Source: Mesorhizobium amorphae CCNWGS0123 | Lineage (GTDB): Bacteria; Pseudomonadota; Alphaproteobacteria; Rhizobiales; Rhizobiaceae | Direction of reading: 5' to 3' | DNA length: 64,000 nucleotides | Assembly: GCF_001686985.1 (NCBI RefSeq) | Contig: NZ_CP015318.1 | Coordinates: 2,912,001 to 2,976,000, forward strand | Part shown: in pieces, positions 8,581-17,630 of the stretch | Layout: every line of letters starts with the position of its first letter | How positions within the stretch are numbered: the stretch's first letter is position 1 | Program-made: the position numbers and the translations under genes | Notes under the pieces: generated by a model | Seen by the model: only the letters and a program-made list of their open reading frames with translations | Told to the model about the DNA's origin: nothing | The model's database searches: none

Positions 8581-11070
8581 ATGAACATCGGCGGCAGCAT
8601 GGGGTCGGCGAGCCGACCTGAGAGCGGCTTGACGCAATCGAAGGCGGGCAGGTCTTTGTCGCCAGATATGCGCTTCCGGCGCATGTGCCTGCAGATTATC
8701 TGCACGGCCCTGTTGTCGTGGTTGCTTCTGGGTGCCTATCGAAGCGCCATCGTCGATCCGCAGACAACGATCCAGGGCCTTCTGGCGTCCATTCCAAAGG
8801 GGCTGGCAGCAAGCTACTACGATCTGATCGTCATTGCCTCGCTGACCGCTGTGGCCGTGTTCCTGCTTTTCCTGGCAAAGGCCAGCCGCCTCGCTTCCAC
8901 CGTCGTCGCCTTCCTGTTCTACCTTGTCATCCTGGTGTCACTCGGCTGGGGATTTGCCAACATCAATCTCGTCAAGATGCTGGGCGAGCCATTCACGTTC
9001 CAGTGGCTGGTCTATGGCGACTTCCTCCAGAATGCCGACGCCAGGAACGCCATGGGCGATGCGCTCAACATCCGGGACTTCGCGATCGTTTCCGGGTCCA
9101 TCATTCTGGTCCTCGTTCTTGGCTACGCCGCGGCCCGAATGTGTCTGCGCCTGAGCGCCACCGGCCACAGGGTCTTTCTGGGTGCGCTCGTCCTGGGTGT
9201 CGGCGCGGCGTTGGTCGGTACTGGATACCACGTGCGCGCGGAGGCGCTGCCGGCGGCCAAGATAGACAATCCGATCCTGTATTTCGTTGAATCGGCCCTG
9301 CTCAGTCCGACGCCAGTCGTGCTGACCATGAACGCTTCCACCAACGACCCGGATGTCGCCAGCGTCGGTGAGCGTCCGCCGGAAACGTCGAGCTTCAAGG
9401 CGCCGACGCCAAACCCGATCAAGAACGTGCTGATCTTCATGATGGAGTCGGTTCCGTCCAAATATATCGAGACGTTTGGCGGCCAATATCCCGTCACTCC
9501 AAACATAAAGAGCTACGCAGGGGACTCCATCCGATTTGACAATATATACGCGCATGCGCCTTCCACGCATTACTCGATATTTTCTCTGCTCACCTCGATG
9601 TACAACGACATTTCATACTATGGCATGACCACCAGGTATCCCTACCTGCCGCTGGATTCGATCTCCAATACGCTCTCCGCACACAGCTTTCGCACCGGGT
9701 TTTTCTGGAGCGCGGATTCCCGCTTCCAGCGGGTCGATGAGTTTCTGCTGAACAAGGGGCTGGACACGATTCAGGATTACCGGGGGCAGAAATGCACCAC
9801 GCCGACCTTCAAGCTCAGCTCCGAGCAGTGGAAGAACATGGACTACAACAGTGATCTCTGCACGGCGCGGTCGATCATTGACTGGATGAACAAGGATTCG
9901 GGAAATCCTTTCTTCGGCATCATGTTCACGGCGATGACCCACTATCCTTACATCACCGACAGCCCGATGTTTTCGAAGATGGCGCCTTCCAGCCACGACA
10001 ACGGGCTGGTCCACTACTCGGATGATGAAAAATTCAATGCCTACCTCAACGCCCTGAAGGTCGGCGACGCGGCGCTTGGCGAGATCCTTGAATCGCTGAA
10101 GCAGTCCGGCAAGCTCGATTCGACGCTTGTCGTCATACTGGGCGACCACGGCGAGGCGTTCGGGGAGCACGGCGACTATGTTCATGCCAGCGCGATCTAC
10201 GATGAGAACGTCCACATTCCGCTCATCATGATCAACAAGCATCTTTTCCATGACGAGGTCGCGCATCCGGTCGGCGGCATCGTCGATGTCGCCCCGACCA
10301 TCTTCGACATACTCGGACTTCCGCTGCCGAAGCAGTGGCAGGGGCGCAGCCTGTTCAGCCAGCAACGGCCGAACAAGACCTTCTTCTTCAATCCCTGGGC
10401 TGGTTTCCTGTTCGGCTACCGCGAGAATGATCGAAAGGTCATCTTCAACGCCACCACCGGCAAGGTCGAGGAGTATGACCTCAAGGCCGATCCCCAGGAA
10501 CGAACCAACCTGTTCAAGGTCGATGCGGGCGACCGCAGCGCACTGCTGCAGCCCATCGCCGGATGGGTGCAGTCGCAGCGGCTGCGCGTGGCCAACCTGG
10601 TCGCGGAGGCGGCGAAAGACGCTGGGCGTTGCACCGTCACCAGCCTGGAGATCGACGCTGCCGGCACCGAATTCCAGGGGCCGCCGCGCCTGGACGTTCT
10701 CGTCGACGGCAAGCCCGTGGCCCAGATTGCCGTTTCGGGCAGGCAGAGCAAGGCCGTAACGCCCGACGAGATCGGTGCGGAGCTGCAGGCGGCGTCGGCC
10801 GATGCGCAGCCATTCTTTGTCGACCTCAGCGCGGTGCCGAGCCCGCATTTCATCGAGCTTCGTTTTGCCAATGATCTGTGGGCGGGGCAGGGCAACGCGG
10901 GCGATCGCAACCTGTTCATCAAGAGCATCAAGGTGAACGGTCAGTTGGTGCCAAACAGCAGGCTGCACGTCGACAAGGAAACGACAGGTCGCACTGACGG
11001 CAGCGGGACCAGCATGTACAACAGTGGCTCGCTATGGATCAACGGCCCCTTCGTTGAGGGATGCGTGTAG
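8581..11070 (+). CDS. Membrane sulfatase/LTA-synthase-fold enzyme with extra C-terminal domain
   Basis: Read from ATG 8581 it has 829 residues; a TTG at 8527 would add 18 more. Residue numbers here count from the TTG. Hydrophobic segments lie near 52-72, 100-116, 121-145, 186-206 and 217-234, followed by a catalytic domain (about 295-690) of the alkaline phosphatase/sulfatase superfamily. MMESVP (Glu307), STHYSIFSLLTS (candidate nucleophile Ser346/Thr347) and GDHGEAFGEHGD (540-549) supply the two-metal site seen in LtaS/OpgB and phosphoethanolamine transferases. Residues 702-847 form an additional beta-rich domain (LDVLVDGKPVAQIAVSG, FIKSIKVNG) resembling CBM60-like xylan-binding modules. The active site should face the periplasm and transfer or remove a phospho- or sulfo-group on a glycan. 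Confidence 0.85.
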   Translation: MNIGGSMGSASRPESGLTQSKAGRSLSPDMRFRRMCLQIICTALLSWLLLGAYRSAIVDPQTTIQGLLASIPKGLAASYYDLIVIASLTAVAVFLLFLAKASRLASTVVAFLFYLVILVSLGWGFANINLVKMLGEPFTFQWLVYGDFLQNADARNAMGDALNIRDFAIVSGSIILVLVLGYAAARMCLRLSATGHRVFLGALVLGVGAALVGTGYHVRAEALPAAKIDNPILYFVESALLSPTPVVLTMNASTNDPDVASVGERPPETSSFKAPTPNPIKNVLIFMMESVPSKYIETFGGQYPVTPNIKSYAGDSIRFDNIYAHAPSTHYSIFSLLTSMYNDISYYGMTTRYPYLPLDSISNTLSAHSFRTGFFWSADSRFQRVDEFLLNKGLDTIQDYRGQKCTTPTFKLSSEQWKNMDYNSDLCTARSIIDWMNKDSGNPFFGIMFTAMTHYPYITDSPMFSKMAPSSHDNGLVHYSDDEKFNAYLNALKVGDAALGEILESLKQSGKLDSTLVVILGDHGEAFGEHGDYVHASAIYDENVHIPLIMINKHLFHDEVAHPVGGIVDVAPTIFDILGLPLPKQWQGRSLFSQQRPNKTFFFNPWAGFLFGYRENDRKVIFNATTGKVEEYDLKADPQERTNLFKVDAGDRSALLQPIAGWVQSQRLRVANLVAEAAKDAGRCTVTSLEIDAAGTEFQGPPRLDVLVDGKPVAQIAVSGRQSKAVTPDEIGAELQAASADAQPFFVDLSAVPSPHFIELRFANDLWAGQGNAGDRNLFIKSIKVNGQLVPNSRLHVDKETTGRTDGSGTSMYNSGSLWINGPFVEGCV

Positions 11071-11411
11071 AACTGGGCACACCTGAAGCGCGTCGAACGG
11101 ACCGCGTTTTGAGGCGCACAGCAAAACAATCGATCGCATTTTAATAGTATCCGGCGCAGCGGCGAAGGGCGGTGCTCACCACGCCGTTTGCCTGAATCTT
11201 AACAAGCGTCGTCTAATATCTCGCGGAAGGAAAGGGCTGTTCACACGGCGCAAAAGGCGATCAGCGTGAATCTGTCGCCGCTCGCCCTGGATCTGTGGCC
11301 CGAGCGGCTTCGGCCAGCGCTCGAGCTACCGTTCACGTTACTGATTTCAGCCGGGGGCACGAGCCGGGGGGGCGCGAGCCGGGGGCAAGAGGTTGGCGCA
11401 GGCTCTGCCCG
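11071..11411. other. Intergenic region between convergent genes
   Basis: No convincing gene is seen. The last part (11350-11395) carries three close copies of a GAGCCGGGGG-like decamer. The first 40 bases hold an imperfect GC-rich hairpin followed by TTTTG that could end the sulfatase-fold gene. Confidence 0.5.
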
Positions 11412-12386
11412 CTACCTCTTGCCCTCCGGTCGCCATTCCTGGCGATACCAATCGACGAAATTCCGCAAACCTTCCTCGATCGGCACCTTCGGCTTGAAGC
11501 CGAAATCCCGCTCCAGCGCACTGGTGTCGGCATAGGTCTTCTCGACCTCGCCGGCCTGCATGGGCTCGTTGTGGCGTATCGCCTTGACCCCGAGCAAGCT
11601 TTCCAGCGTGTCGATGAAACGACCGAGATGGACGGGCTGGCTGTTGCCGATATTGTAGAGGGCGTGCCCGCCGATTGGCGGCTTGTCGAGGACGGCGACG
11701 ACGCCGTCGACGATGTCGTCGACATAGGTGAAGTCGCGCCACATCTCGCCATGGTTGAAGACCCGGATCGGCGTGCCCGCAAGCATCGCCTCGGTGAAGA
11801 TCCAGCTCGCCATGTCGGGCCGGCCCCACGGGCCGTAGACGGTGAAGAAGCGCAGGCCGGTCTGCGGCAGGCCGAACAGATGCGAATAGGTCGAGCTCAT
11901 CAGCTCGTCGGCCTTCTTGGTCGCGGCGTAGATCGACACCGGGTCGTCGACGCGGTCGCCCTCCGAAAACGGCACCTTGGTGTTGCCGCCATAGACCGAG
12001 CTCGACGAGGCGTACACGAGGTGCTCGATGTCGGGCGCGGCCCGGCAGAGTTCGAGAATTTCCAGATGGCCGGCAATGTTGGCGTGGATGTAGGCGCGCG
12101 GATTTTCCAGCGAATAGCGCACGCCCGCCTGGGCTGCCAGATGCACGATCTTGCGGACCGGCCGCTTGCCAAGCACCGCGGCCAGGACGCCCGGTTCGGC
12201 AACGTCCAGCTCGTGGAACGAAAATCCCGTCCTGCCGGAAAGCCGGGCGAGCCTTGCTACCTTCAGCGCCGGATCGTAATAGGCGTTCATGTTGTCGACG
12301 CCGACGACCTCGTCGCCGCGGTCCAGAAGCCGCTGGCAGACATGACTGCCGATGAAGCCCGCGGCACCGGTCACAACTATGGACAT
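11412..12386 (-). CDS. UDP-glucuronate 4-epimerase family protein
   Basis: The 324-residue short-chain dehydrogenase/epimerase has the NAD-binding motif VTGAAGFIGSH at the N-terminus, the serine region YASSSSVYGGN, the YAATKKADEL active-site Tyr-x-x-x-Lys and the RFFTVYGPWGRPDMA segment typical of the CapI/LpsL group. It is expected to interconvert UDP-glucuronate and UDP-galacturonate in the cytosol, providing galacturonate for LPS core or capsule. It is the last gene of a three-gene minus-strand unit with a DPM1-type glycosyltransferase and a flippase-like protein, 26 bases downstream of the former. LpsL of Sinorhizobium meliloti is the natural comparison; orthology was not tested. Confidence 0.87.
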   Translation of the reverse strand: MSIVVTGAAGFIGSHVCQRLLDRGDEVVGVDNMNAYYDPALKVARLARLSGRTGFSFHELDVAEPGVLAAVLGKRPVRKIVHLAAQAGVRYSLENPRAYIHANIAGHLEILELCRAAPDIEHLVYASSSSVYGGNTKVPFSEGDRVDDPVSIYAATKKADELMSSTYSHLFGLPQTGLRFFTVYGPWGRPDMASWIFTEAMLAGTPIRVFNHGEMWRDFTYVDDIVDGVVAVLDKPPIGGHALYNIGNSQPVHLGRFIDTLESLLGVKAIRHNEPMQAGEVEKTYADTSALERDFGFKPKVPIEEGLRNFVDWYRQEWRPEGKR

Positions 12387-12412
12387 AGAACCCCCCAGAG
12401 CTTGCGATCAGG

Positions 12413-13462
12413 TCACCGGCTGGGGCGATACCAGCCGTCGCCTTCATTTTCACCGGGCGCCGATTGCGGACGCGCGACATAGGCCGACGACCCGTTCGCC
12501 TCGTGATAGACGCGCGCCAGCATTTCCGCCAGCACGCCCGACGTCACCATCTGCACCCCGGCGATGAGCAGGAAGAAGCCGGTGAACAGCATCGGGCGCG
12601 TTCCGATGTCCTGGCCGAAAAACAGCTTCAGGCCGAACAGATAGGTAAGGATCAGTGAGCCCAGCGCGCCCAGCACGATGCCGATGCCGCCGAAGAAATG
12701 CCCGGGCCGCGTGCGATAGCGCATGAAGAAATACATGAAGACCAGATCGAGCACGACCCTGAAGGTGCGCGAAATGCCGTACTTGGACTGGCCGTGTATC
12801 CGCGCATGGTGCGTCACCACTTCCTGCGCGATGCGCCGTGGTGTCGTCACCGTGGCGAGCCAGGCCGGGATGAAGCGGTGCATCTCGCCATAGAGCCTGA
12901 CGCTGCGGATGACGTTGCCGCGATAGACCTTGAGGCTGCAGCCATAGTCCTTGAGGCGCACGCCGGTGACGCGCGCAATCAGCGAGTTGGCGATGCGCGA
13001 AGGCAGCCTGCGCATCAAGAGCCCTTCCTGGCGGTCCTTGCGCCAGCCGACCACCAGGTCGAGATCCTCGGTCAGCAGGCGATAGACCATGCGCGGGATG
13101 TCGAAGGGGTCGTTCTGCAGGTCGCCGTCGATCGTGGCGATGACCTCGCCGCGCGCCGCGTCCATGCCGGCCTGCATCGCCGCCGTCTGCTTGTAGTTGC
13201 GCACCAGCTCGACCGCATGCACATGCGGGCCGTAGTGCGCCGCCAGGCGCTTGATCTCGCCTGGCGTCGCGTCGGTGCTGCCGTCGTCCACCAGCACCAC
13301 CTCCCACGGTTGGCTGTAATGCTCCATCGCCTGGTGAATGCGCGCCAGCAGCGGCTCGACGTTTTCGGCCTCGTTGTACATGGGAACGACGATCGACAGC
13401 GTGTGCTCCGGCATGACCGCGCCCTCGGGCAGTCCCGAAGCGGGGATGGGCAATACATTCAT
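12413..13462 (-). CDS. DPM1/ArnC-type polyprenyl-phosphate glycosyltransferase with two C-terminal membrane segments
   Basis: The 349-residue protein is a GT2 enzyme: TLSIVVPMYNEAENV, VVLVDDGSTDATP, ATIDGDLQNDP and the acceptor-loop region around SKYGISRTFRVVLDL, followed by two C-terminal hydrophobic spans (about residues 245-270 and 285-310). This architecture is that of enzymes that load a sugar onto undecaprenyl phosphate on the cytoplasmic face. The ATG at 13462 was chosen because it overlaps the stop of the upstream gene in an ATGA, so the two are probably translationally coupled; a start at 13531 would run 69 bases into that gene. With the neighbouring flippase-like protein and uronate epimerase it may supply a lipid-linked uronate or other sugar for periplasmic transfer. 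Confidence 0.87.
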   Translation of the reverse strand: MNVLPIPASGLPEGAVMPEHTLSIVVPMYNEAENVEPLLARIHQAMEHYSQPWEVVLVDDGSTDATPGEIKRLAAHYGPHVHAVELVRNYKQTAAMQAGMDAARGEVIATIDGDLQNDPFDIPRMVYRLLTEDLDLVVGWRKDRQEGLLMRRLPSRIANSLIARVTGVRLKDYGCSLKVYRGNVIRSVRLYGEMHRFIPAWLATVTTPRRIAQEVVTHHARIHGQSKYGISRTFRVVLDLVFMYFFMRYRTRPGHFFGGIGIVLGALGSLILTYLFGLKLFFGQDIGTRPMLFTGFFLLIAGVQMVTSGVLAEMLARVYHEANGSSAYVARPQSAPGENEGDGWYRPSR

Positions 13463-14463
13463 GGCGATGACTTCCTTGCAGAGCCGACGGCCGGGTTTCC
13501 CGGCACGGTCGATTTCGAGGGAAACAGCCATGCGATCGCGCCTGTCGCGATGGCTGAGCAGAAGATGAACAGATGTAGTGCCAGCGCCGCCTGCAGGCCA
13601 CTCCTGATGGCAATGCCGGAATAGAGCAGCGCCGCCGCCGCTCCCGCCTCATAGGTGCCGAAGCCGGCGACGCCTTGCACTGGAAGAATGGCTGCCGCCT
13701 CGGCGCCGACGGCCCCGGGAAAGGCGGTCTGGAAAGACGTGCCCAGCAGCATGGCCAGCAGCCAACCCTGCACGGCAAGCTTCAGCGCCCAGTTGGCGAC
13801 CGTCCACCACCAGCCGTAGCGCGACCGCCCGGTCGCCTCGGTGAAAATGTCGCGCAGCATGCCGAGTTTCGCCACGATCCTGCCGCGTGCCGCCCAGTCA
13901 TGCGGGGCGCGCGCCCATCGCGGCAGATACCAGGCGGCCGCGATCAGCGCCGCGATCCCCGCCGCCCTCAGCGCGGGATTGAGGCCCGGCCACACCAGGC
14001 AGGCGAGCACGCCAACGACGAAGGCGTCCTGCAGCCTGAACCACAGCAGCGAGGCGCTGGCGCGCATGAGCGGTATGCCGAAGACCTGCCGCAACAGCAG
14101 TGGAAAGGCGGTCTCGCCGCCGCGGAAGGGCACCACGTTGATCATGGCATTGTGGATCAGAATGACGCGCAGGCAGGCGCCGAAACGGCCGTTCACCTCG
14201 TCGCGGAACTCGTCGCAGACGCGCAGCGCCCGCAGCACATAGGTGACGAACAGCGCCAGCGCAACAGCCGCGAATGCGCCGGGTGTGATACTGGCGAAGG
14301 CATCGCCGACCATCTTCCCGCGCGAGTCGCTGGCGAGCCAGGCCAGCAGCGCCAGCGTCACGACAATCGAGACTATTCTTTTCAACCAATTCTCCGCCGC
14401 TTGCGCGGGCCTATGGTGCTCGGCGGCGCCGGACTCATTGTTTGCTGCACCCGTACCCCGCAC
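13459..14463 (-). CDS. Flippase-like integral membrane protein (LPG synthase TM / AglD-like, UPF0104)
   Basis: This 334-residue protein has about eight hydrophobic segments between residues 28 and 318. It carries the family signature VPFRGGETAFPLLLRQVFG and LPVQGVAGFGTYEAG, the two conserved loop motifs of the MprF N-terminal/AglD superfamily. Members accompany dolichyl- or undecaprenyl-phosphate glycosyltransferases and are thought to move lipid-linked sugars. Its stop overlaps the start of the DPM1-type enzyme by four bases, which supports a shared job. The first 25 residues are polar and rich in Ala, so the true start could lie further in. Function is inferred from family and context. Confidence 0.83.
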   Translation of the reverse strand: MRGTGAANNESGAAEHHRPAQAAENWLKRIVSIVVTLALLAWLASDSRGKMVGDAFASITPGAFAAVALALFVTYVLRALRVCDEFRDEVNGRFGACLRVILIHNAMINVVPFRGGETAFPLLLRQVFGIPLMRASASLLWFRLQDAFVVGVLACLVWPGLNPALRAAGIAALIAAAWYLPRWARAPHDWAARGRIVAKLGMLRDIFTEATGRSRYGWWWTVANWALKLAVQGWLLAMLLGTSFQTAFPGAVGAEAAAILPVQGVAGFGTYEAGAAAALLYSGIAIRSGLQAALALHLFIFCSAIATGAIAWLFPSKSTVPGNPAVGSARKSSP

Positions 14464-14827
14464 CGCTCGTTTGTCGAGTGCGCGGGCAGATCCGCGGAAG
14501 CAACCGTGAGCCTCGACGTTTTCGGCCGCGTTGAAGTGTGGCGGTCTTATAGATCACCAGACTACGCGAATCCACCAACTTGGTCGTCGACGGACATGGG
14601 GCATGCCGACGGGGCGTCGACAGTATCGGCATGCACCGCAAATCCTTGATTTTGCAGTCCGTCACGAGAGTTCGCCACGTTCGCGACCGGGCTTCCCGGA
14701 AAGGTTGACATCGTCCTTCGCGCGACGATTAATAGTGTGCAGGTAGTAACGGCAGTGCCTTGCAATCCCCGGGCTCTTCCAGGAAATATTCGGCCAACCC
14801 CACACCGTTGAGAAGCGAATACCGAAA
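14464..14827. other. Divergent intergenic region
   Basis: This gap separates the flippase-like gene from the DUF995 gene. Apart from the candidate promoter at 14705-14734, no gene, repeat or RNA could be supported. Confidence 0.5.
14705..14734 (+). promoter_or_regulatory. Candidate sigma-70-type promoter for the DUF995 gene
   Basis: A perfect TTGACA at 14705-14710 is followed after 17-18 bases by ATTAAT/TTAATA, giving a predicted start of transcription near 14742 and a leader of about 85 bases. It is a motif match only. Confidence 0.4.
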
Positions 14828-15397
14828 ATGCGATCGCTCGCCATGACAACCAAAAGGGGATCTCGGGCGCAACCCCATCGCCGTGCCGCATCCCTTGCGC
14901 CCCTCCTGGCCATCTGCTGTCAGGTTGCGCTTCTCGGAACCGCGAATGCGGCCGCCAAGGACAAAGCGCCTGCGGAGGCAGATGCCTCGGCCGCTGTTCC
15001 GTCCGCCTATGAGCTGAAAGTTCTTTACCAGAACCGCACCTGGGTCTGGAAGGATGGCGCGGCCTACTTTGCCAAGGACAACAGGCGCCTGCGGGCCTGG
15101 ACCAGCCAGGACACCACATGGGTCGCGGAAGGCAGGTGGCTGGTCACAAAGGACGGCAAGATGTGCATGGAAGCCGCCTGGCGGTCCAAAGACTACGCCG
15201 GCGAGATTGGGCGCACATGTTTTAGCCACCGTATCAACGGCGGCAACATCGAGCAGCGCAAGGATCCGGATGGGCAGTGGTACAGCTTCAAACACTCTGC
15301 CGAAGAACCCAGCGACGAATACAAGAAATTCGAGCAAGGCGACACCAAGGGCGCTCAATTCGAAGAGACCCGCAAACTGGTCGATTCCAAGAGCTAG
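14828..15397 (+). CDS. Exported DUF995-type protein
   Basis: The 189-residue protein has an N-terminal signal (Arg-rich, then LAPLLAICCQVALLGTANA) and a mature domain with LYQNRTWVWKDGAAYF, WTSQDTTWVAEGRW and CMEAAWRSK, matching the Rhizobiales DUF995 family. That family has no assigned biochemical role; members are predicted periplasmic. Either ATG 14828 or ATG 14843 could be the start. It stands alone between divergent and convergent neighbours. It ends 40 bases before a long inverted repeat that can end transcription from both sides. Confidence 0.75.
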   Translation: MRSLAMTTKRGSRAQPHRRAASLAPLLAICCQVALLGTANAAAKDKAPAEADASAAVPSAYELKVLYQNRTWVWKDGAAYFAKDNRRLRAWTSQDTTWVAEGRWLVTKDGKMCMEAAWRSKDYAGEIGRTCFSHRINGGNIEQRKDPDGQWYSFKHSAEEPSDEYKKFEQGDTKGAQFEETRKLVDSKS

Positions 15398-15436
15398 CCC
15401 CGGGCAGGAGCAAGTCATTGGATCAAGCATAGATCA

Positions 15437-15477
15437 GGCTCGCTGAGACTAAAGCCCTCACTCCAGCTCAGCGAGCC
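15437..15477. terminator. Inverted repeat between convergent genes
   Basis: GGCTCGCTGAG (15437-15447) is perfectly complementary to CTCAGCGAGCC (15467-15477) with a 19-base loop. It lies between the DUF995 gene and the GalE-like gene, which converge. A second hairpin, ACCAGCC/GGCTGGT at 15510-15528, lies closer to the latter. Confidence 0.45.
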
Positions 15478-15606
15478 CACGCCCCGACAAGCTACATACT
15501 GGGACGACAACCAGCCTTGCGGGCTGGTATTTCTGACCGGCGCATTTCACGTGCCATGCGGCCCATAAGGCCGTGGCAAGTACCGGGAAAAACCATTGCA
15601 GTGACA

Positions 15607-16593
15607 TCATCGGACTGCCTCCAGCCCGAAGAAGGGCGCGGCCGTCCTGACGATCGTATCGATGTCGGAAAGTTCCGGCACGAAGCCTAGATGTTCGCGT
15701 GCGTTGACCGGGTCGGCGTAGAGCTCGGCCGGATCCCCCGGTCGCTTGGTCCTGTAGACAGCCGGAACCGATTTCGAGGTCATGCGGCTGACCGCCTGCA
15801 GGATCTCCTTGATCGACACGCCCCGGCCGGTGCCGAGATTGACCGACAGGTTTTCGCCGCCGGCCTCGAGATGCATGAGCGCCTTGAGATGCGCGCGGGC
15901 GAGGTCGCTGACATGGATGTAGTCGCGCACGCAGGTGCCGTCCGACGTGTCGTAGTCGGTGCCGAAAACCTCGATCTCGTCGATCATCCCGGACGCGGCC
16001 ATCAGCACCCTGGGAACGAGGTGGGTTTCGGGCGAGTGCCACTCGCCGAGCTCTCCGTCGGGATCGGCGCCGCAGGCGTTGAAGTAGCGCAGGATCGCGT
16101 ATTTCATTCCGTAGGCCACCGCGTAATCGCCGATGATCTGCTCGCCCATCAGCTTGGTCCGGCCATAGGGACTGATCGGATTTTGCGACGATGTTTCGCG
16201 CACCGGCAATGCTTCGGGCACGCCATAGGTTGCGCAGCTGCTCGAGAAGATGACGTTCTGGATGGAGCCTGCGCGCGCCGCGTCGAGCACGGCGATGGTG
16301 CCGGCCACGTTGGTCGAATAATATTCGGCCGGCTCGCGGACCGACTCGCCGACATAGGCGAGTGCCGCGAAGTGGATGATCGCCTTCGGCCGGTAGGTCG
16401 CGATCGCCTGGCGCAGCGCCTCGCCGTCGCGGATGTCACCGACGACGAGCGGGCCCCAGGCGACGGATTTCTCATTGCCGCGGCTGAGATCGTCGTAGAC
16501 CACGGGCAGGTAACCGGCGGCCGATAGCAGCTTGCAGGTGTGGCTGCCGATGAAGCCGGCCCCACCGGTCACCAATATGGGGCGGCGTGTCAT
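15607..16593 (-). CDS. GalE-like NDP-sugar 4-epimerase (probable UDP-xylose or UDP-glucose 4-epimerase)
   Basis: The 328-residue enzyme has the NAD motif [20 protein letters not shown] with the catalytic serine/threonine region, the [11 protein letters not shown]yr-x-x-x-Lys and [16 protein letters not shown], all typical of GalE. Its start overlaps the stop of the UDP-xylose synthase gene by four bases (ATGA), so both are made together. In S. meliloti a GalE-like gene next to a UDP-xylose synthase gene encodes UDP-xylose 4-epimerase, which makes UDP-arabinose; the same role is likely here but a plain UDP-glucose 4-epimerase cannot be excluded from sequence. The enzyme is cytosolic and feeds surface glycan synthesis. 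Confidence 0.87.
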   Translation of the reverse strand: MTRRPILVTGGAGFIGSHTCKLLSAAGYLPVVYDDLSRGNEKSVAWGPLVVGDIRDGEALRQAIATYRPKAIIHFAALAYVGESVREPAEYYSTNVAGTIAVLDAARAGSIQNVIFSSSCATYGVPEALPVRETSSQNPISPYGRTKLMGEQIIGDYAVAYGMKYAILRYFNACGADPDGELGEWHSPETHLVPRVLMAASGMIDEIEVFGTDYDTSDGTCVRDYIHVSDLARAHLKALMHLEAGGENLSVNLGTGRGVSIKEILQAVSRMTSKSVPAVYRTKRPGDPAELYADPVNAREHLGFVPELSDIDTIVRTAAPFFGLEAVR

Positions 16594-17630
16594 GACATGG
16601 CGGCCTCTTTGACAGGCCGGCTGCCGTAGAGTAGGGCGTCGAAATACTCCACCGTGTGCGCCAGGCCCTGGCTCAGGCTGACCTGCGGCTCCCAGCCGAG
16701 GTTCTGCCTGGCGAACGAAATGTCGGGCTTGCGCTGCCTGGGATCGTCGACCGGCAGCGGCCGGTGCACGATCCTCGAGCGGGAATTCGTGTAGTCGATG
16801 ACCAGCCTGGCCAGTTCCATGACGGTGAATTCGACCGGATTGCCGAGATTGACCGGATGCGCTGGCGCATTGGGGGCATTCATCAGCCGGATGAAGCCTT
16901 GGATCAGATCGTCCGCATAGCAGAACGAGCGCGTCTGCAGGCCGCTGCCGTAGACGGTCAGGTCCTCGCCGCGCAATGCCTGGACGATGAAATTCGACAC
17001 CACGCGGCCGTCATCGGGCTGCATGCGGCGGCCATAGGTGTTGAAGATGCGCGCGACGCGCACATCGATGCCGTAGGTCCGCGAATAGTCGAAGAACAGG
17101 GTTTCGGCCGAGCGCTTGCCTTCGTCGTAGCAGGATCGCGGGCCGTGCGTGTTGACGTTGCCGAAATAACCTTCGGGCTGCGGATGCACCAGCGGGTCGC
17201 CATAGACCTCGGAGGTGGACGCCTGGAATATCTTGGCGTTGTGCCGCCGGGCAAGTTCCAGGAGGTTCATCGAACCGAGCACGCTCGTCTTGAACGTGTG
17301 GATCGGGTCGGCCTGGTAATGCGGCGGCGAAGCCGGGCAGGCGAGGTTGTAGATTTCGTCGACCGGGAGGTCGCGGGGCAGCGGATCGATGATGTCGTGC
17401 TCGATGCACAGGAAGCCCGGATCGCGCTGCAGGACGTTGAGATTGTATCGCTTGCCGGTGTGGAAATTGTCCACCGCGATGACTTCGTAGCCATCGCGCA
17501 GCAGTCGCTCGCACAGATGCGAGCCTAGAAATCCTGCGCCTCCGGCGACCAGAGCGCGGCCGCGATTGAAACTGCCGCCCCGCCGGCCGGTTCCCACACC
17601 GGGCTTCAGAACCTTGATCACTTTACTCAT
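16590..17630 (-). CDS. UDP-glucuronate decarboxylase (UDP-xylose synthase)
   Basis: This 346-residue SDR enzyme has [17 protein letters not shown], the UXS-specific [24 protein letters not shown], the active-site SCYDEGKR (Tyr-x-x-x-Lys) and [17 protein letters not shown]. It oxidises and decarboxylates UDP-glucuronate to UDP-xylose in the cytosol. The first 25 residues are a basic, Gly-rich extension before the Rossmann strand. It is the first gene of a two-gene unit with the GalE-like epimerase. The neighbouring uronate epimerase gene at 11412 draws on the same substrate pool. Confidence 0.92.
   Translation of the reverse strand: MSKVIKVLKPGVGTGRRGGSFNRGRALVAGGAGFLGSHLCERLLRDGYEVIAVDNFHTGKRYNLNVLQRDPGFLCIEHDIIDPLPRDLPVDEIYNLACPASPPHYQADPIHTFKTSVLGSMNLLELARRHNAKIFQASTSEVYGDPLVHPQPEGYFGNVNTHGPRSCYDEGKRSAETLFFDYSRTYGIDVRVARIFNTYGRRMQPDDGRVVSNFIVQALRGEDLTVYGSGLQTRSFCYADDLIQGFIRLMNAPNAPAHPVNLGNPVEFTVMELARLVIDYTNSRSRIVHRPLPVDDPRQRKPDISFARQNLGWEPQVSLSQGLAHTVEYFDALLYGSRPVKEAAMS

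Noticed and set aside
9613..10968. 451-codon open frame opposite the sulfatase-fold gene
   Set aside because: Antisense frame with no family signature; the plus-strand enzyme has the metal motifs.
15458..15610. 50-codon frame overlapping the stop of the GalE-like gene on the same strand
   Set aside because: It starts with a membrane-like stretch, but the rest is repeat and hairpin sequence, and codon use is unlike the neighbours.
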